Source: Flaviaesturariibacter aridisoli
Lineage (GTDB): Bacteria; Bacteroidota; Bacteroidia; Chitinophagales; Chitinophagaceae
NCBI RefSeq assembly: GCF_004343705.1
Contig: NZ_SKFH01000012.1
Coordinates: 1 to 64,000, forward strand
Direction of reading: 5' to 3'
Length of the DNA: 64,000 bases
This document shows positions 16,562 to 25,092 of the stretch, one piece after another. Numbering within the stretch: the first letter of the stretch is position 1; each line of letters opens with the position of its first letter. Made by a program: the position numbers and the translations under genes. The notes beneath the pieces are model-generated. The model did not search any database, was not told the origin of the DNA, and was given only the letters and a program-made list of their open reading frames with translations.

Positions 16562-19126
16562 TCAGAGGCGAACGAACTTCAGCGTCGTGGTCTTGCCCTT
16601 GTTGGTGTCGCCCACCAGCTGGTAGGAACCTGTGGCTAGGCCGTTGCCGTCGAAGTTGATGGTGCTTTCGCCGGCAGGAGCCTGCTGGGTAAAGCGCTTC
16701 ACGATGCGGCCGGCGGCGTCGATCACTTTCCACTCGATTTTGGTGGCTCGGGCAACGGTAACGCGGAGCTTGGCGGTGTTGCGGACGGCGTTCGGCATCA
16801 GCACGATGTTCTGAACGTCGGCGTTGACGCTGCTCACGGCCGTTCCGCCGCAGGCGCCGCCCGTGTTTACGATCAGCAGGGCGTCGTTGGAGCGCACCGT
16901 TTCGTCACAGGCGTTGCGCACCACCACGTAGTACGAGCCCGCGTCGGCGGCCGTTGCTGCGTTGATTGTGTAGGTGGCGCTCGTGGCGTTGGCGATGGCA
17001 TTCGCGCCTTTGAACCACTGGTAAGTGAGGCTGGCGTTGCCGGCAGCGGTTACCGAGAAGGTCACCGGTGCGTTGGCGCAAACGGCCTGCGAGCTGGCGG
17101 GCTGTGCCGTGAAGGTGGTTACGCGGCAGGCGCTGCGGATGTTGATGTTGTCGAGGTACAGGTTGTTGGCGTAGTCGGTCTTATTCTGCAGCGCTACTTC
17201 CACGGTTCCGGTAGCAAAGGTGCCGGCTACCGCGAGGCGGGTGCGGCGCCACTGCGCCGCGGTGGGGATGAAGTACGTATCGTCGCCGGGAGCAGTGATC
17301 AGGGAAGCGCCGGCATACTGGGCGACGCGGGTGAAGCTCGTGCCGCAATTGTTGCTCACCAGCACGTTCAGGGTGTCGGAAAACTCATCACCGGAGGTGG
17401 CGTCCACATAGGTCTTGTACGCGGCGTCGTAAGAGATCACCAGCGAGTCGGCGCCGGGCACCAGCGTTGTGGGTACGAAGCGCAGTTCGTCGGTAGTGCC
17501 GCTGTTGGAGTTCTCGAAGTTGTTGATCATCACCGAAGCGTTGCTGCCGCCGGCACCAACGTTGGCCTTGCGCCAGGTGGTGTCGCCGTGCAGGTTCACG
17601 ATGTTGAACTTGTCGGAGGGGAACGAAGCGCCCTGGAAGTCTTCCACGAGCGGTGCCGCTACCGTGCCGAGGTTCAGCGTGGTGCTCATGGCATCGTTGG
17701 CGGTGGCGCCGTCGGTGCTGCCGTTGGGGCTGGAGGTCGTCACCTTGATCACGTTGGTGCCATTAACGAGGGTAACGGTGGGGAGCGTGACCACGGTGCT
17801 GTTGCCGTAGGTCAGGTTGAGGCCGTTGACCGTCATCGACTGGGGCGTGCCGCTGTTCACCTGCACACTGACCGTAAGCGAGGTGATGGTGCTGTTGCCG
17901 CGGTTGCTGATTTCCACGCGGGGAGTCAGCGGGCCGGCGCAAACCGGAACGGAGAAGCCCGAAGCGCTGCAGGCGGTGTTGTCGAACAGGATGCCGTTGG
18001 GGTTGATGAAGCGGGCGGGGGCAATGTCGAGGGCAGGCGTACCAGCCGGGGCGAGGGCACCGTCGGAGGTGAGGTAGCCGGCACGGCGGTTTTCGAGCAC
18101 CCACTCCATGCGGGCCACCTGGTTGGTGGTGAACATCGAGTAGCAGGCGTCGTTGGTGTAGTCCATGTAGTTCTGGTACATACGGCCAGGCGGGTTGGGC
18201 GCCTGGGCCAGCGTGCAGCCTTGCGACGACTGGTTGCCGGTGGGGCAGCCCGAGGTCTCATTCACCTGGCCGGGGGTGTCGTCGGCGGAAGCGCCGAAAA
18301 GGTTCGCCGGCAGCGTGCCGTTGCTGATCTGCCCGAAGTCGGCGCCGGCGGCGCAACCCGAGAAGATGTGGAACAGGCCGAAGTTGTGACCGATCTCGTG
18401 GGTGGCCGTACGGCCCTTGTTGAAGCTGCTGTTGGAGAAGCAGCCGTTCGAGAATACGGTGTAGTCGATGCACACGCCGTCGATGCCGACGGAGCTGAAC
18501 TGCGTCTCGGTCTGGTTGCCGGGTCCGATCGTGGGGGCGATGCCCAGCAGGTCGGGGGAGGAGCCTACCCAGATGTTGTAGTACTTGGTCACATCCCAGG
18601 GGTCGAGGCCGCCGTAGCTGGCGTGCTTGATGGGCTGGAACGTCTGGGTGAGGATCTCGATGTTGCCGGCCTTGCGCTCAAGGCCGGTGGTGAAGCCGCC
18701 CGTGGGTGTGCGGCGGGCACGGGCAAAGCGGATCTGCGAGTGGCCACGCCTGGAATAGAAGTTCGAACCGTTCGCGCTATCGGGGTTCAGGCCCGAGAAG
18801 TCGAGGTTCAGCTGCGCCAGGAGGGCATCCACCTGCGCTTCGGTGATGATGTAGGGGTTGGACAGCACCACGTGCACCACTACAGGGATGGTTACCGGGC
18901 CGCTGAGGGTGGACGTGCGGGCTGTGCCGGCAGGGGCGGCCTCGAGCTGGTGGGCCTCATAGGCGGCGCGGAAGGCAGGGTCCTGAAGTTGCTTCTGCAA
19001 CACAACCTCGGTACCGCAACGTATTACACTGGGGTTCTTGGTTTCTGTTGCACGCGTACGCTGTGCCTGCGCGCCGAGCGATCCCAGCAGAAGCAGGCCC
19101 AGAAAGAAGTGAGTAAACTTTTTCAA
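16562..19126 (-). CDS. Pappalysin-like (M43) metalloprotease with T9SS sorting tail
   Basis: 854 residues. Order: signal peptide (about 1-21, ending AQA), propeptide-like region, M43 catalytic domain with the extended zinc motif HEIGHNFGLFH (about 243) and the Met-turn region YMDY, a CARDB-like beta domain (PRVEISNRGNSTITSLTV), a carbohydrate-binding-like or jelly-roll segment, an Ig-like domain (TYQWFKGANAIANATSATY), and a C-terminal Por-type sorting tail (WKVIDAAGRIV... GSYQLVGDTNKGK... LKFVRL). It would be exported by the Sec and type IX systems and anchored or released at the cell surface. Two tandem copies of the GTTAA-N5-GTTAA motif lie about 95-140 bp upstream. Confidence 0.93.
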   Translation of the reverse strand: MKKFTHFFLGLLLLGSLGAQAQRTRATETKNPSVIRCGTEVVLQKQLQDPAFRAAYEAHQLEAAPAGTARTSTLSGPVTIPVVVHVVLSNPYIITEAQVDALLAQLNLDFSGLNPDSANGSNFYSRRGHSQIRFARARRTPTGGFTTGLERKAGNIEILTQTFQPIKHASYGGLDPWDVTKYYNIWVGSSPDLLGIAPTIGPGNQTETQFSSVGIDGVCIDYTVFSNGCFSNSSFNKGRTATHEIGHNFGLFHIFSGCAAGADFGQISNGTLPANLFGASADDTPGQVNETSGCPTGNQSSQGCTLAQAPNPPGRMYQNYMDYTNDACYSMFTTNQVARMEWVLENRRAGYLTSDGALAPAGTPALDIAPARFINPNGILFDNTACSASGFSVPVCAGPLTPRVEISNRGNSTITSLTVSVQVNSGTPQSMTVNGLNLTYGNSTVVTLPTVTLVNGTNVIKVTTSSPNGSTDGATANDAMSTTLNLGTVAAPLVEDFQGASFPSDKFNIVNLHGDTTWRKANVGAGGSNASVMINNFENSNSGTTDELRFVPTTLVPGADSLVISYDAAYKTYVDATSGDEFSDTLNVLVSNNCGTSFTRVAQYAGASLITAPGDDTYFIPTAAQWRRTRLAVAGTFATGTVEVALQNKTDYANNLYLDNINIRSACRVTTFTAQPASSQAVCANAPVTFSVTAAGNASLTYQWFKGANAIANATSATYTINAATAADAGSYYVVVRNACDETVRSNDALLIVNTGGACGGTAVSSVNADVQNIVLMPNAVRNTAKLRVTVARATKIEWKVIDAAGRIVKRFTQQAPAGESTINFDGNGLATGSYQLVGDTNKGKTTTLKFVRL

Positions 19127-19150
19127 AGCAGAGAGTGTTTGGAACGTTAA

Positions 19151-19158
19151 AAAATATA
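19151..19158 (-). promoter_or_regulatory. Candidate -7 element of the M43 gene (TATATTTT)
   Basis: Matches TAnnTTTG except for the last base; 24 nt upstream of the ATG at 19126. Confidence 0.4.
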
Positions 19159-19221
19159 GGCTTTAAAATTAATGAATACCGGGTAATCGGGTGGCAAAAG
19201 GGTGGTAAACGGCCCCCTTCT

Positions 19222-19265
19222 GCCGTTAAATAAGGTTAATGACGCCGATAAATAAGGTTAATGAC
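19222..19265 (-). promoter_or_regulatory. Tandem operator-like sites upstream of the M43 protease
   Basis: Two adjacent 22-bp copies, 19222-19243 and 19244-19265, differing at one base. Each holds GTTAAATAAGGTTAA (the second begins GATAA). Two GTTAA half-sites repeat 10 bp apart inside each copy, the geometry used by OmpR/PhoB-type regulators. The same 15-mer occurs at 21040-21054 and 26026-26040. Confidence 0.7.
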
Positions 19266-19287
19266 CCCGACGAAGGGGCGCGTCCAT

Positions 19288-20211
19288 TCAGAATTTTACC
19301 TGCAGGCCGATCCCCAGCAGCGACTTCAATTGCAGCGCCGGGCGGTTCTTTTCAGCACCGAACACGCGGGCGTCGTCGTCGTAAATAAGATCCAGGTTCC
19401 AGGTGGCCGCCAGCACCTTCCAGAGCTTTACCGAAAACTGGTTGGTGAAATACACATCCACGTTCTCCGGGTTGTGGCGGTAGTTGCTGTACAGGTCAAG
19501 GCGGCCCTTGTAATTGAGGTGCGTCGTCAGGTCTTTCCAGTAGTTGACGGTGGCGAAGGCGCCCACTTCCACGCTTCCATGCCGCCCCGGCGCCACGCCG
19601 TACAGGCCTTTGGCCGACAGCGTATCGTCTTTCACGATCACCCAGCGCACCGTGCTCGGCGACACGAAGATCGACAGGTGCTTTGTGGGTTTGTAGTCGA
19701 GGCCCACCGAGCTGAGCACGTAGGCCGGCGACAGGAACGTGGACGACAAGCTCCGCTCGTCGCCGCTGTAGCTGTAGCCCCGCAGTAATTGGGAACGGAA
19801 GTTGAACAGCATGGCCAGGTTGAGGTGCGGGTTCATTACGAAGCCGTATTTCGACAGGAAGTCGAGGCGGTCGTCGTTCTTGCGGCTGCCCAGCGAGGAG
19901 CTGCGTACGAAGCCGAAACTGAAGTCGAGGGTATTGTCCCAGGCGTGGCGCGGGCTCTTGTAAAAGGAAAACAGGTTGAGCGACGTGGTGATCGCGAGCG
20001 AAAAGTCGTCGCCGCCGGCCGCCCAGTTGTTGAGGGTGCCCTGGGTGAAATTGAGGTGGTAGAGGCCGCCGCGCTTCCAGGTACGCGTGCTGTCGGTGGT
20101 AAAGGGTGCTGATTTCTGAACTTCGTTCTGTAACTGCAGCACGATCTTGTCCTGCGCCCCGGCGGCGGTGGCGGCCAGCAGGGCTCCCAGGACCGGGAGG
20201 CGGTGTTTCAT
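19288..20211 (-). CDS. DUF3078 family outer-membrane-type protein
   Basis: 307 residues from the ATG at 20211 (MKHRLPVLGALLAATAAGAQ); upstream residues lack a signal peptide. The DUF3078 hallmark region GLYHLNFTQGTLNNWAAGGD is near residue 45-65. It is followed by alternating amphipathic strands typical of a small beta-barrel, ending in the aromatic terminus VKF of an outer-membrane protein. Function not known. A perfect -7 box TACTTTTG ends 5 nt before the start codon, suggesting a leaderless mRNA. Confidence 0.88.
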   Translation of the reverse strand: MKHRLPVLGALLAATAAGAQDKIVLQLQNEVQKSAPFTTDSTRTWKRGGLYHLNFTQGTLNNWAAGGDDFSLAITTSLNLFSFYKSPRHAWDNTLDFSFGFVRSSSLGSRKNDDRLDFLSKYGFVMNPHLNLAMLFNFRSQLLRGYSYSGDERSLSSTFLSPAYVLSSVGLDYKPTKHLSIFVSPSTVRWVIVKDDTLSAKGLYGVAPGRHGSVEVGAFATVNYWKDLTTHLNYKGRLDLYSNYRHNPENVDVYFTNQFSVKLWKVLAATWNLDLIYDDDARVFGAEKNRPALQLKSLLGIGLQVKF

Positions 20212-20216
20212 GGCTG

Positions 20217-20224
20217 CAAAAGTA
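20217..20224 (-). promoter_or_regulatory. -7 element of the DUF3078 gene (TACTTTTG)
   Basis: Exact TAnnTTTG on the minus strand, 5 nt from the ATG. Confidence 0.6.
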
Positions 20225-20286
20225 AGCGCGGCGGTTTCCTTATTGTGCCCAAAGTGCCCTGGTTTTTCGGCCGGCATCTACTCTGG

Positions 20287-20796
20287 TCAGGGAGCCGGCT
20301 CTTCCTCTTTGGGCAGGTAGCGCACCAGCAGCTCCACCATCGGTTCGTTTTCCTGGATGATCGCGTGGTCGATGGGGTTCTTACCACGGGCGTCGGGCAC
20401 CAGCACGGAGGCGCCGCGTTGCAGCAGGGCCTCGGCGAAGCCGATGTGGCCGAAGGTGGCGGCGAAGGTGAGGGCGGTGGCGCCGTTGCTGTTGCGCAGG
20501 TGTACGTTGGCGCCGGCACCGAGCAGGTCGTGAAAGAGGGCGGGGTAACCTTTAAAGCAAACGCCCATGAGGGCCGTGTTGCCCGCGGCATCGGTGGCGT
20601 CCACGTCGGCGCCGCGCTCCAGCAGGAGGGCCGTCACGTCGGGGGCATCGTTGTACACGGCGAGGATCAGCGGGGTAAAGCCGCGCCCGTCGGGGGCGTT
20701 GAGCAGCCCGGCGTCTTCGGCAAGCAGGAGCTCGGCGGCCCCGCGGTCGTTGCGGCGGCAGGCATCGAAAAAGGCGGCCTGGAGCGGTGGATTCAT
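20287..20796 (-). CDS. Ankyrin-repeat protein
   Basis: 169 residues from the ATG at 20796 (MNPPLQAAFFDACRRND). Four ankyrin repeats of about 33 residues are visible through GFTPLILAVYNDAPDVTALL, GNTALMGVCFKGYPALFHDL, GATALTFAATFGHIGFAEAL and the final GKNPIDHAIIQENEPMVELL. No signal peptide, so probably cytosolic. It is a protein-binding scaffold by family; the partner is unknown. It lies 75 bp upstream of the DUF3078 gene on the same strand. Confidence 0.88.
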   Translation of the reverse strand: MNPPLQAAFFDACRRNDRGAAELLLAEDAGLLNAPDGRGFTPLILAVYNDAPDVTALLLERGADVDATDAAGNTALMGVCFKGYPALFHDLLGAGANVHLRNSNGATALTFAATFGHIGFAEALLQRGASVLVPDARGKNPIDHAIIQENEPMVELLVRYLPKEEEPAP

Positions 20797-20852
20797 GGCG
20801 AAGGGTTTAGAGGTAAGGTACGGCAAATCCTGAGCCGCGGGGCGAGAAGTGA

Positions 20853-20880
20853 CCGGTAGCCGGTTTCCGGTTTCCCGTTG
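20853..20880. repeat. Heptad microrepeat, CCGGTTT type
   Basis: Exactly four 7-bp units: CCGGTAG, CCGGTTT, CCGGTTT, CCCGTTG. Confidence 0.6.
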
Positions 20881-21039
20881 CGGGCGCCAGCGACGGCCAG
20901 CGGCCGTCATCGCGGGTGAAACGAAGCAAACTCCTCCGTTACGCAGGACCATACGCACAGCAGCGCCCACCCCTGCAGGAGGCCTCCCGGCACCGCTTTC
21001 GTCGCTCCAATCCCGGCGTTCCTACCATTCATCCGCGCC

Positions 21040-21054
21040 TTAACCTTATTTAAC
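21040..21054 (-). promoter_or_regulatory. Operator-like site upstream of the beta-barrel gene
   Basis: Exact 15-mer GTTAAATAAGGTTAA on the minus strand, 55-69 nt before the ATG at 21109 and 23 bp before the candidate -7 box. Confidence 0.7.
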
Positions 21055-21108
21055 ACGTACCGATCAAACGTGCGAATAACTTCGTAGAACCAAAAACCGG
21101 ACTGACGC

Positions 21109-24006
21109 ATGAAGAAGTTCTTATCCATTCTGATGCTCCTCGTTTCTGTGGCCGCCTACGCCCAGAAGAACGGAACCGTAAAAGGTTTCCTGCTCGATGG
21201 CACCGCCGCCACCCGCACCGCACTTGATGAAGCCACCGTATCGGTGATGCAAGCCTCCGATTCCACGCTGGTGTCGTTCAACCTCACCTCCAACACGGGC
21301 TTTTTCGAGATCAAGAACCTGTCGTTCGGCAGCTACTACCTCCTCGTTTCGTACCAGGGTTTCTCCACCCTGAAGCAGTCTTTCACCCTTTCCGCCGCGC
21401 AGCCCCTGGCCGACCTCGGCGACGTAAAGATGACCACGCAGTACAAGACCCTCGACGAGGTGGTGGTAAAAGACGTAGCCCCGATCCGCATCAAGGGCGA
21501 CACGGTGGAATACAACGCCGGCGCCTTCAAAACGAAGCCCAACGCCAACGTGGAAGACCTGCTCAAAAAGCTCCCCGGCGTGCAGGTGGAAAAAGACGGC
21601 ACCGTGAAAGCGCAGGGCGAGAACGTGCAGAAAGTATACGTGGACGGCAAGGAGTTCTTCGGCACCGATCCGAAGCTGGCCACCAAGAACCTCGCTGCCG
21701 ACATGGTAGAGAGCGTGCAGGTATACGACGACATGAGCGACCAGGCGAAGTTCAACAAGATCGACGACGGTAGCCGCGCCAAGGCCATCAACATCAAGCT
21801 GAAAAAAGACAAGAAACACGGCTTCTTTGGCAAGGCCACGGCCGGCTACGGCAGCAACGACCGCTACGACGCTTCGTTAAGCTTCAACCGCTTCAACGGG
21901 AACCGCCAGATCTCGGTGATCGGCGCCGCCAACAATGTCAACAAGCAGGGCTTTGCCTTCAATGATATCGTGAGCGCCATGGGCGGTTTCGGCGGCATGA
22001 TGCGCGGCGGCGGCGACGGCGGTCTCCTGGGTAGTGGCGGCATGACCGTCAGCGGACGCGGCCTTCCCGGCATGGGCGGCGGCACGGCGGCCACAGGCAT
22101 CGCCCGCTCGCTTTCGGGCGGCCTCAACTACCGCGACTCCTGGAGCCCCCGTATCGAAGCCAACGGCTCGCTGTTCTGGAGCAATACCCGCAACAACGGC
22201 TATACCCTCACGCACCGCGAAGACAAGCCCTTCCCCGGCATCGACTCCACCAACTTCACCGACACGCGCTCGCAGTCGCTGCGCCAGAACAGCAACCTGC
22301 GCTTCAACTTCCGCGTCGAGTGGCGCATCGATTCAATGAACAGCCTGCTTTACACACCGGGCTTTACGCTGCAGCATTCCACCACCGATGCCTCCGATAC
22401 GTCGGTGCAAAACGCCATCGTGAACGGCGGCCCGCTGAAGCCGACACTGTCCGCGCAAAACGTCAACAGCAGCGAACGCGACGGGCAGAACATCAACCAG
22501 AACCTGTTGTGGCGCCACAAAACGCGCCGCGCCGGACGCACCCTCACCGTGGGCCTCAACAGCAGCATCAACAAAAGCGACGGCAACGGCTCCATCTACG
22601 CACCCACCACGTATTACCGCGACGGCCTCGCGCCCTTCGCCATCGTGCAGGACCAGCAATCGTCGCAGAAGACGCGCTCCTTCAACAACACGGCGAGCGC
22701 TTCGTACACCGAGCCCCTCAGCCGCAACAAGATCCTCGAGCTGAACTACGCCTATACGCGCAATTACTCCGAGTCGGACCGCCAGACCTGGCTGTTCAAC
22801 CCCGGCACCGGCAAGCACGACATCGTGAGCGCGCCGCAAACGAATGCTTTCTCCAACACCTTCGTGGCTAACCGCGCCGGCGCCAACTTCCGCGTGCAGC
22901 AGCGCAAATACAACTTCCAGGTAGGTGTGGGCGTGCAGCTCAGCGAGCTGAGTACGCACAGCTACAAAGCGCAGGGAAATAAAGACACGACCTATCGCCA
23001 GTCGTACACCAACCTGTTTCCGACGGCCAACTTCCAGTACAATTTTTCGCGCAACAAAAACCTGCGCTTCAACTACCGCGGCCGCACCAACCAGCCGGGC
23101 ATCTCGCAGCTGCAGGACGCGCCCGATTACAGCAACCCACTGCAGGTGACCACGGGCAACCCGTCGCTGGGCCAGGAGTTTGTGAATACGTTCAACTTGA
23201 ACTACAACATGTTCCAGTTCACGTCCTTCAAATACTACTCGGTGAACCTGAGCGTCACGCAGACGAGCAACAAGATCGTGAACAGCATCGACAGCCTGAA
23301 GATCAACCCCGCCGACCTCGTGCCCCGTCAGCTGATCCGCCCGGTGAACATCAGCGGCGCCTACAACGCCATGCTGTTCTTCGTATACGGCGCGCCGCTG
23401 AAGAAGATCAAAGGCCTCAACCTGAACTTCAACACGATGGGAATGTACAACCGCGACGTAAGCCTGCTGTACAAGGTGCGCAACTTCAACCATACGCTGA
23501 TGGCCAACCAGAGCCTGGGCTTCAACTACAACTACAAAGACAAGCTCGACTTCGGTCTCACCGGCGCGCTGGCCTACAACAAGGTGTCTTATGAAAGCAA
23601 TCCCGCGCTGAACAACGACTACTTCACGCAAACATATTCCTTCGATTTCAGCTACACGTTCAAGAAGAACTTCATCGTGGCCACGGACTTTGATTACTAT
23701 GTAAACAGCGGCCGTGCCGCAGGCTACAACCAGAGCATCCCGATGTGGAATGCATCGGTGGCCAAGCAGTTCCTCAAGAGCAAGCAGGCCGAGATCCGCT
23801 TCTCGGTCAACGACATCCTGAATCAGAACCAGAGCATCACGCGCAACACCGGCGCCAACTACGTGGAAGACGTGCAGACCAACGTGCTGCGCCGCTTCTT
23901 CATGCTGTCGCTCACCTACAACCTCAATAAGATGGCGGGCAAGAACATGTTCAGCATGCCCCGACCGATGCAGCGCAGCATGAACAACATGCGGATCGGG
24001 ATGTAA
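21109..24006 (+). CDS. Outer-membrane beta-barrel protein with carboxypeptidase-like and plug domains
   Basis: 965 residues. Signal peptide (about 1-19), CarboxypepD-regulatory-like domain (about 22-105, GTVKGFLLDG... FGSYYLLVSYQGF), TonB-plug-like domain (about 112-225; KTLDEVVVKDVAPIRIKGDT, ANVEDLLKKLPGVQVEKDG, KVYVDGKEFFGTD), then a large barrel with many aromatic strands and a Gly/Met-rich insert (GGFGGMMRGGGDGG, about 287-310). The conserved plug sequence fits the OMP_b-brl_3/TonB-receptor relatives. In this group the neighbours are often a GLPGLI protein and a kinase/regulator pair, as here. Substrate unknown. Confidence 0.9.
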   Translation: MKKFLSILMLLVSVAAYAQKNGTVKGFLLDGTAATRTALDEATVSVMQASDSTLVSFNLTSNTGFFEIKNLSFGSYYLLVSYQGFSTLKQSFTLSAAQPLADLGDVKMTTQYKTLDEVVVKDVAPIRIKGDTVEYNAGAFKTKPNANVEDLLKKLPGVQVEKDGTVKAQGENVQKVYVDGKEFFGTDPKLATKNLAADMVESVQVYDDMSDQAKFNKIDDGSRAKAINIKLKKDKKHGFFGKATAGYGSNDRYDASLSFNRFNGNRQISVIGAANNVNKQGFAFNDIVSAMGGFGGMMRGGGDGGLLGSGGMTVSGRGLPGMGGGTAATGIARSLSGGLNYRDSWSPRIEANGSLFWSNTRNNGYTLTHREDKPFPGIDSTNFTDTRSQSLRQNSNLRFNFRVEWRIDSMNSLLYTPGFTLQHSTTDASDTSVQNAIVNGGPLKPTLSAQNVNSSERDGQNINQNLLWRHKTRRAGRTLTVGLNSSINKSDGNGSIYAPTTYYRDGLAPFAIVQDQQSSQKTRSFNNTASASYTEPLSRNKILELNYAYTRNYSESDRQTWLFNPGTGKHDIVSAPQTNAFSNTFVANRAGANFRVQQRKYNFQVGVGVQLSELSTHSYKAQGNKDTTYRQSYTNLFPTANFQYNFSRNKNLRFNYRGRTNQPGISQLQDAPDYSNPLQVTTGNPSLGQEFVNTFNLNYNMFQFTSFKYYSVNLSVTQTSNKIVNSIDSLKINPADLVPRQLIRPVNISGAYNAMLFFVYGAPLKKIKGLNLNFNTMGMYNRDVSLLYKVRNFNHTLMANQSLGFNYNYKDKLDFGLTGALAYNKVSYESNPALNNDYFTQTYSFDFSYTFKKNFIVATDFDYYVNSGRAAGYNQSIPMWNASVAKQFLKSKQAEIRFSVNDILNQNQSITRNTGANYVEDVQTNVLRRFFMLSLTYNLNKMAGKNMFSMPRPMQRSMNNMRIGM

Positions 24007-24041
24007 AGTCGGAAGTCGGAAGTGGGAAGTCGGAAGTAACG
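24007..24041. repeat. Heptad microrepeat, AGTCGGA type
   Basis: Five 7-bp units starting immediately after the beta-barrel stop codon: AGTCGGA twice, AGTGGGA, AGTCGGA, AGTAACG. An 8-bp ACCAATAG/ACCAATAA pair follows at 24069-24084. Confidence 0.7.
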
Positions 24042-24088
24042 CCGCCGAAGAACCGGCGTTACCGCTAAACCAATAGACCAATAAACAA

Positions 24089-24114
24089 AAGGGCCGCTCG
24101 GAAGAGCGGCCCTT
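24089..24114. terminator. Bidirectional terminator between the beta-barrel gene and the small gene
   Basis: Perfect 11-bp stem AAGGGCCGCTC / GAGCGGCCCTT with loop GGAA, between convergent genes. Confidence 0.8.
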
Positions 24115-24142
24115 AATTCTTTGGCAATCGTTATACGCTGGC

Positions 24143-24301
24143 TTACTTGCGGCGGCGGAGCGAGGGCGCTACCGTCGTTTGTCCGAAAAGCAACACGCCC
24201 ATAATAGAGCGCAGCGTAAGAAATACGTTGAGGGAAGGTTTATAATGCGCTTCGTAAACCCTGATCTCCGTACGCACGTCGGCAATCTGCTTGTTTTTCA
24301 T
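24143..24301 (-). CDS. Small protein of unknown function (52 aa)
   Basis: 52 residues, MKNKQIADVRTEIRVYEAHY at the N-terminus, then one hydrophobic segment (LNVFLTLRSIMGVLLFG) and a basic end (SLRRRK). Support for a real gene: a good start, a shared terminator 29 bp downstream, placement between a convergent and a divergent gene, and no competing frame. It could be a small membrane-associated protein. Not recognised as a family. Confidence 0.6.
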   Translation of the reverse strand: MKNKQIADVRTEIRVYEAHYKPSLNVFLTLRSIMGVLLFGQTTVAPSLRRRK

Positions 24302-24412
24302 GTAGGACGATTTAAGGTGAAAACTGTAAGATTCGGAAGATACGGAAGTTTTGTGGATAAAAACGGAAAAAATGTGAATTTCGGCTGTACTTTGGTGGAA
24401 ATATCCCTGCTT

Positions 24413-24988
24413 ATGAAGTACCGTTCCCTGCGCACCCTGTTGGGTGCCAGCCTGTTCGCCCTGACCACCCATGCCCAGCCCAACATCCCCGGCAATTCTG
24501 TGTTCCGCGCCGATATCCAGAAGGTGGTAGCCGATTTCCCCCACGATTTTTCGGCCCTGCGCGGCCGCACCATCGACCGCAGCCCCCAGTCGGTTGAATA
24601 TGCGTCGAGCGTGAAGCCCGAAGGCGCCACGGAGAGCAGCATCACCGAATACAGCAGCGGCGGAAAGGCCATCTTCAGCTGGCAGACCGTGCTGCTGCGC
24701 ACCGAGGATTTCGACGCCGCGGCTAAAAAATACAAGTGGGCCTTCGGCCAGCTCAAAGGCATGAACGTTCGCTACGTGGTAGACCAATATACCCTCGAAG
24801 GCCGCTACGACGCCCCCGACGAGGGCCGCTCCTTCGCCACCAGCGACCTGTCGGTAGCCCGCCCGCCCGAAAAGCTCCAGAAGCTCCGCGTGCGCGTGCA
24901 GCTGCAGCTCGAAGACAATGAATGGAAGGTGAGCCTCTCGGTGTTCGAAAAAGAACGCGAGGACGACGAGATGGCCAGCTCCGATTGA
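24413..24988 (+). CDS. Secreted protein of unknown function
   Basis: 191 residues from the ATG at 24413. The signal peptide MKYRSLRTLLGASLFALTTH ends near AQ; an upstream open stretch is rejected as intergenic. The mature protein is mixed alpha/beta (FRADIQKVVADFPHDFSALRG, LRVRVQLQLEDNEWKVSLSV) with no Cys pairs or named domain. A role in the periplasm is likely. It lies in the beta-barrel/GLPGLI cluster and ends at a heptad-flanked terminator shared with the GLPGLI gene. Confidence 0.75.
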   Translation: MKYRSLRTLLGASLFALTTHAQPNIPGNSVFRADIQKVVADFPHDFSALRGRTIDRSPQSVEYASSVKPEGATESSITEYSSGGKAIFSWQTVLLRTEDFDAAAKKYKWAFGQLKGMNVRYVVDQYTLEGRYDAPDEGRSFATSDLSVARPPEKLQKLRVRVQLQLEDNEWKVSLSVFEKEREDDEMASSD

Positions 24989-24990
24989 TC

Positions 24991-25092
24991 TCAGATTTCG
25001 GATTTCAAATTTTTGATTCGATGGCGTCATGAAAAAGCCGCTCCCACGGGAGCGGCTTTTTCATAAATCTGAAATCCGAGATCTGAAATCCT
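24991..25092. repeat. Inverted heptad arms (TCAGATT type) around a terminator
   Basis: Left arm: four 7-bp units of TCnGATT type (24991-25018), starting 2 nt after a stop codon. Right arm: four inverse units of AAATCTG/AAATCCG type (25065-25092), reaching the stop codon of the convergent GLPGLI gene. The terminator at 25029-25064 fills the space between. Confidence 0.8.
25029..25064. terminator. Bidirectional terminator between convergent genes
   Basis: 17-bp perfect stem (AAAAAGCCGCTCCC / GGGAGCGGCTTTTT core) with a 2-nt loop. Confidence 0.9.

Larger units (their letters stand above)
20797..21108. other. Intergenic region between divergent ankyrin and beta-barrel genes
   Basis: Holds a heptad microrepeat of CCGGTTT type (20853-20880), an operator-like GTTAA-N5-GTTAA site (21040-21054, minus orientation) and a TAACTTCG -7-like box at 21077-21084, 24 nt before the beta-barrel ATG. 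Nothing else recognised. Confidence 0.6.
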
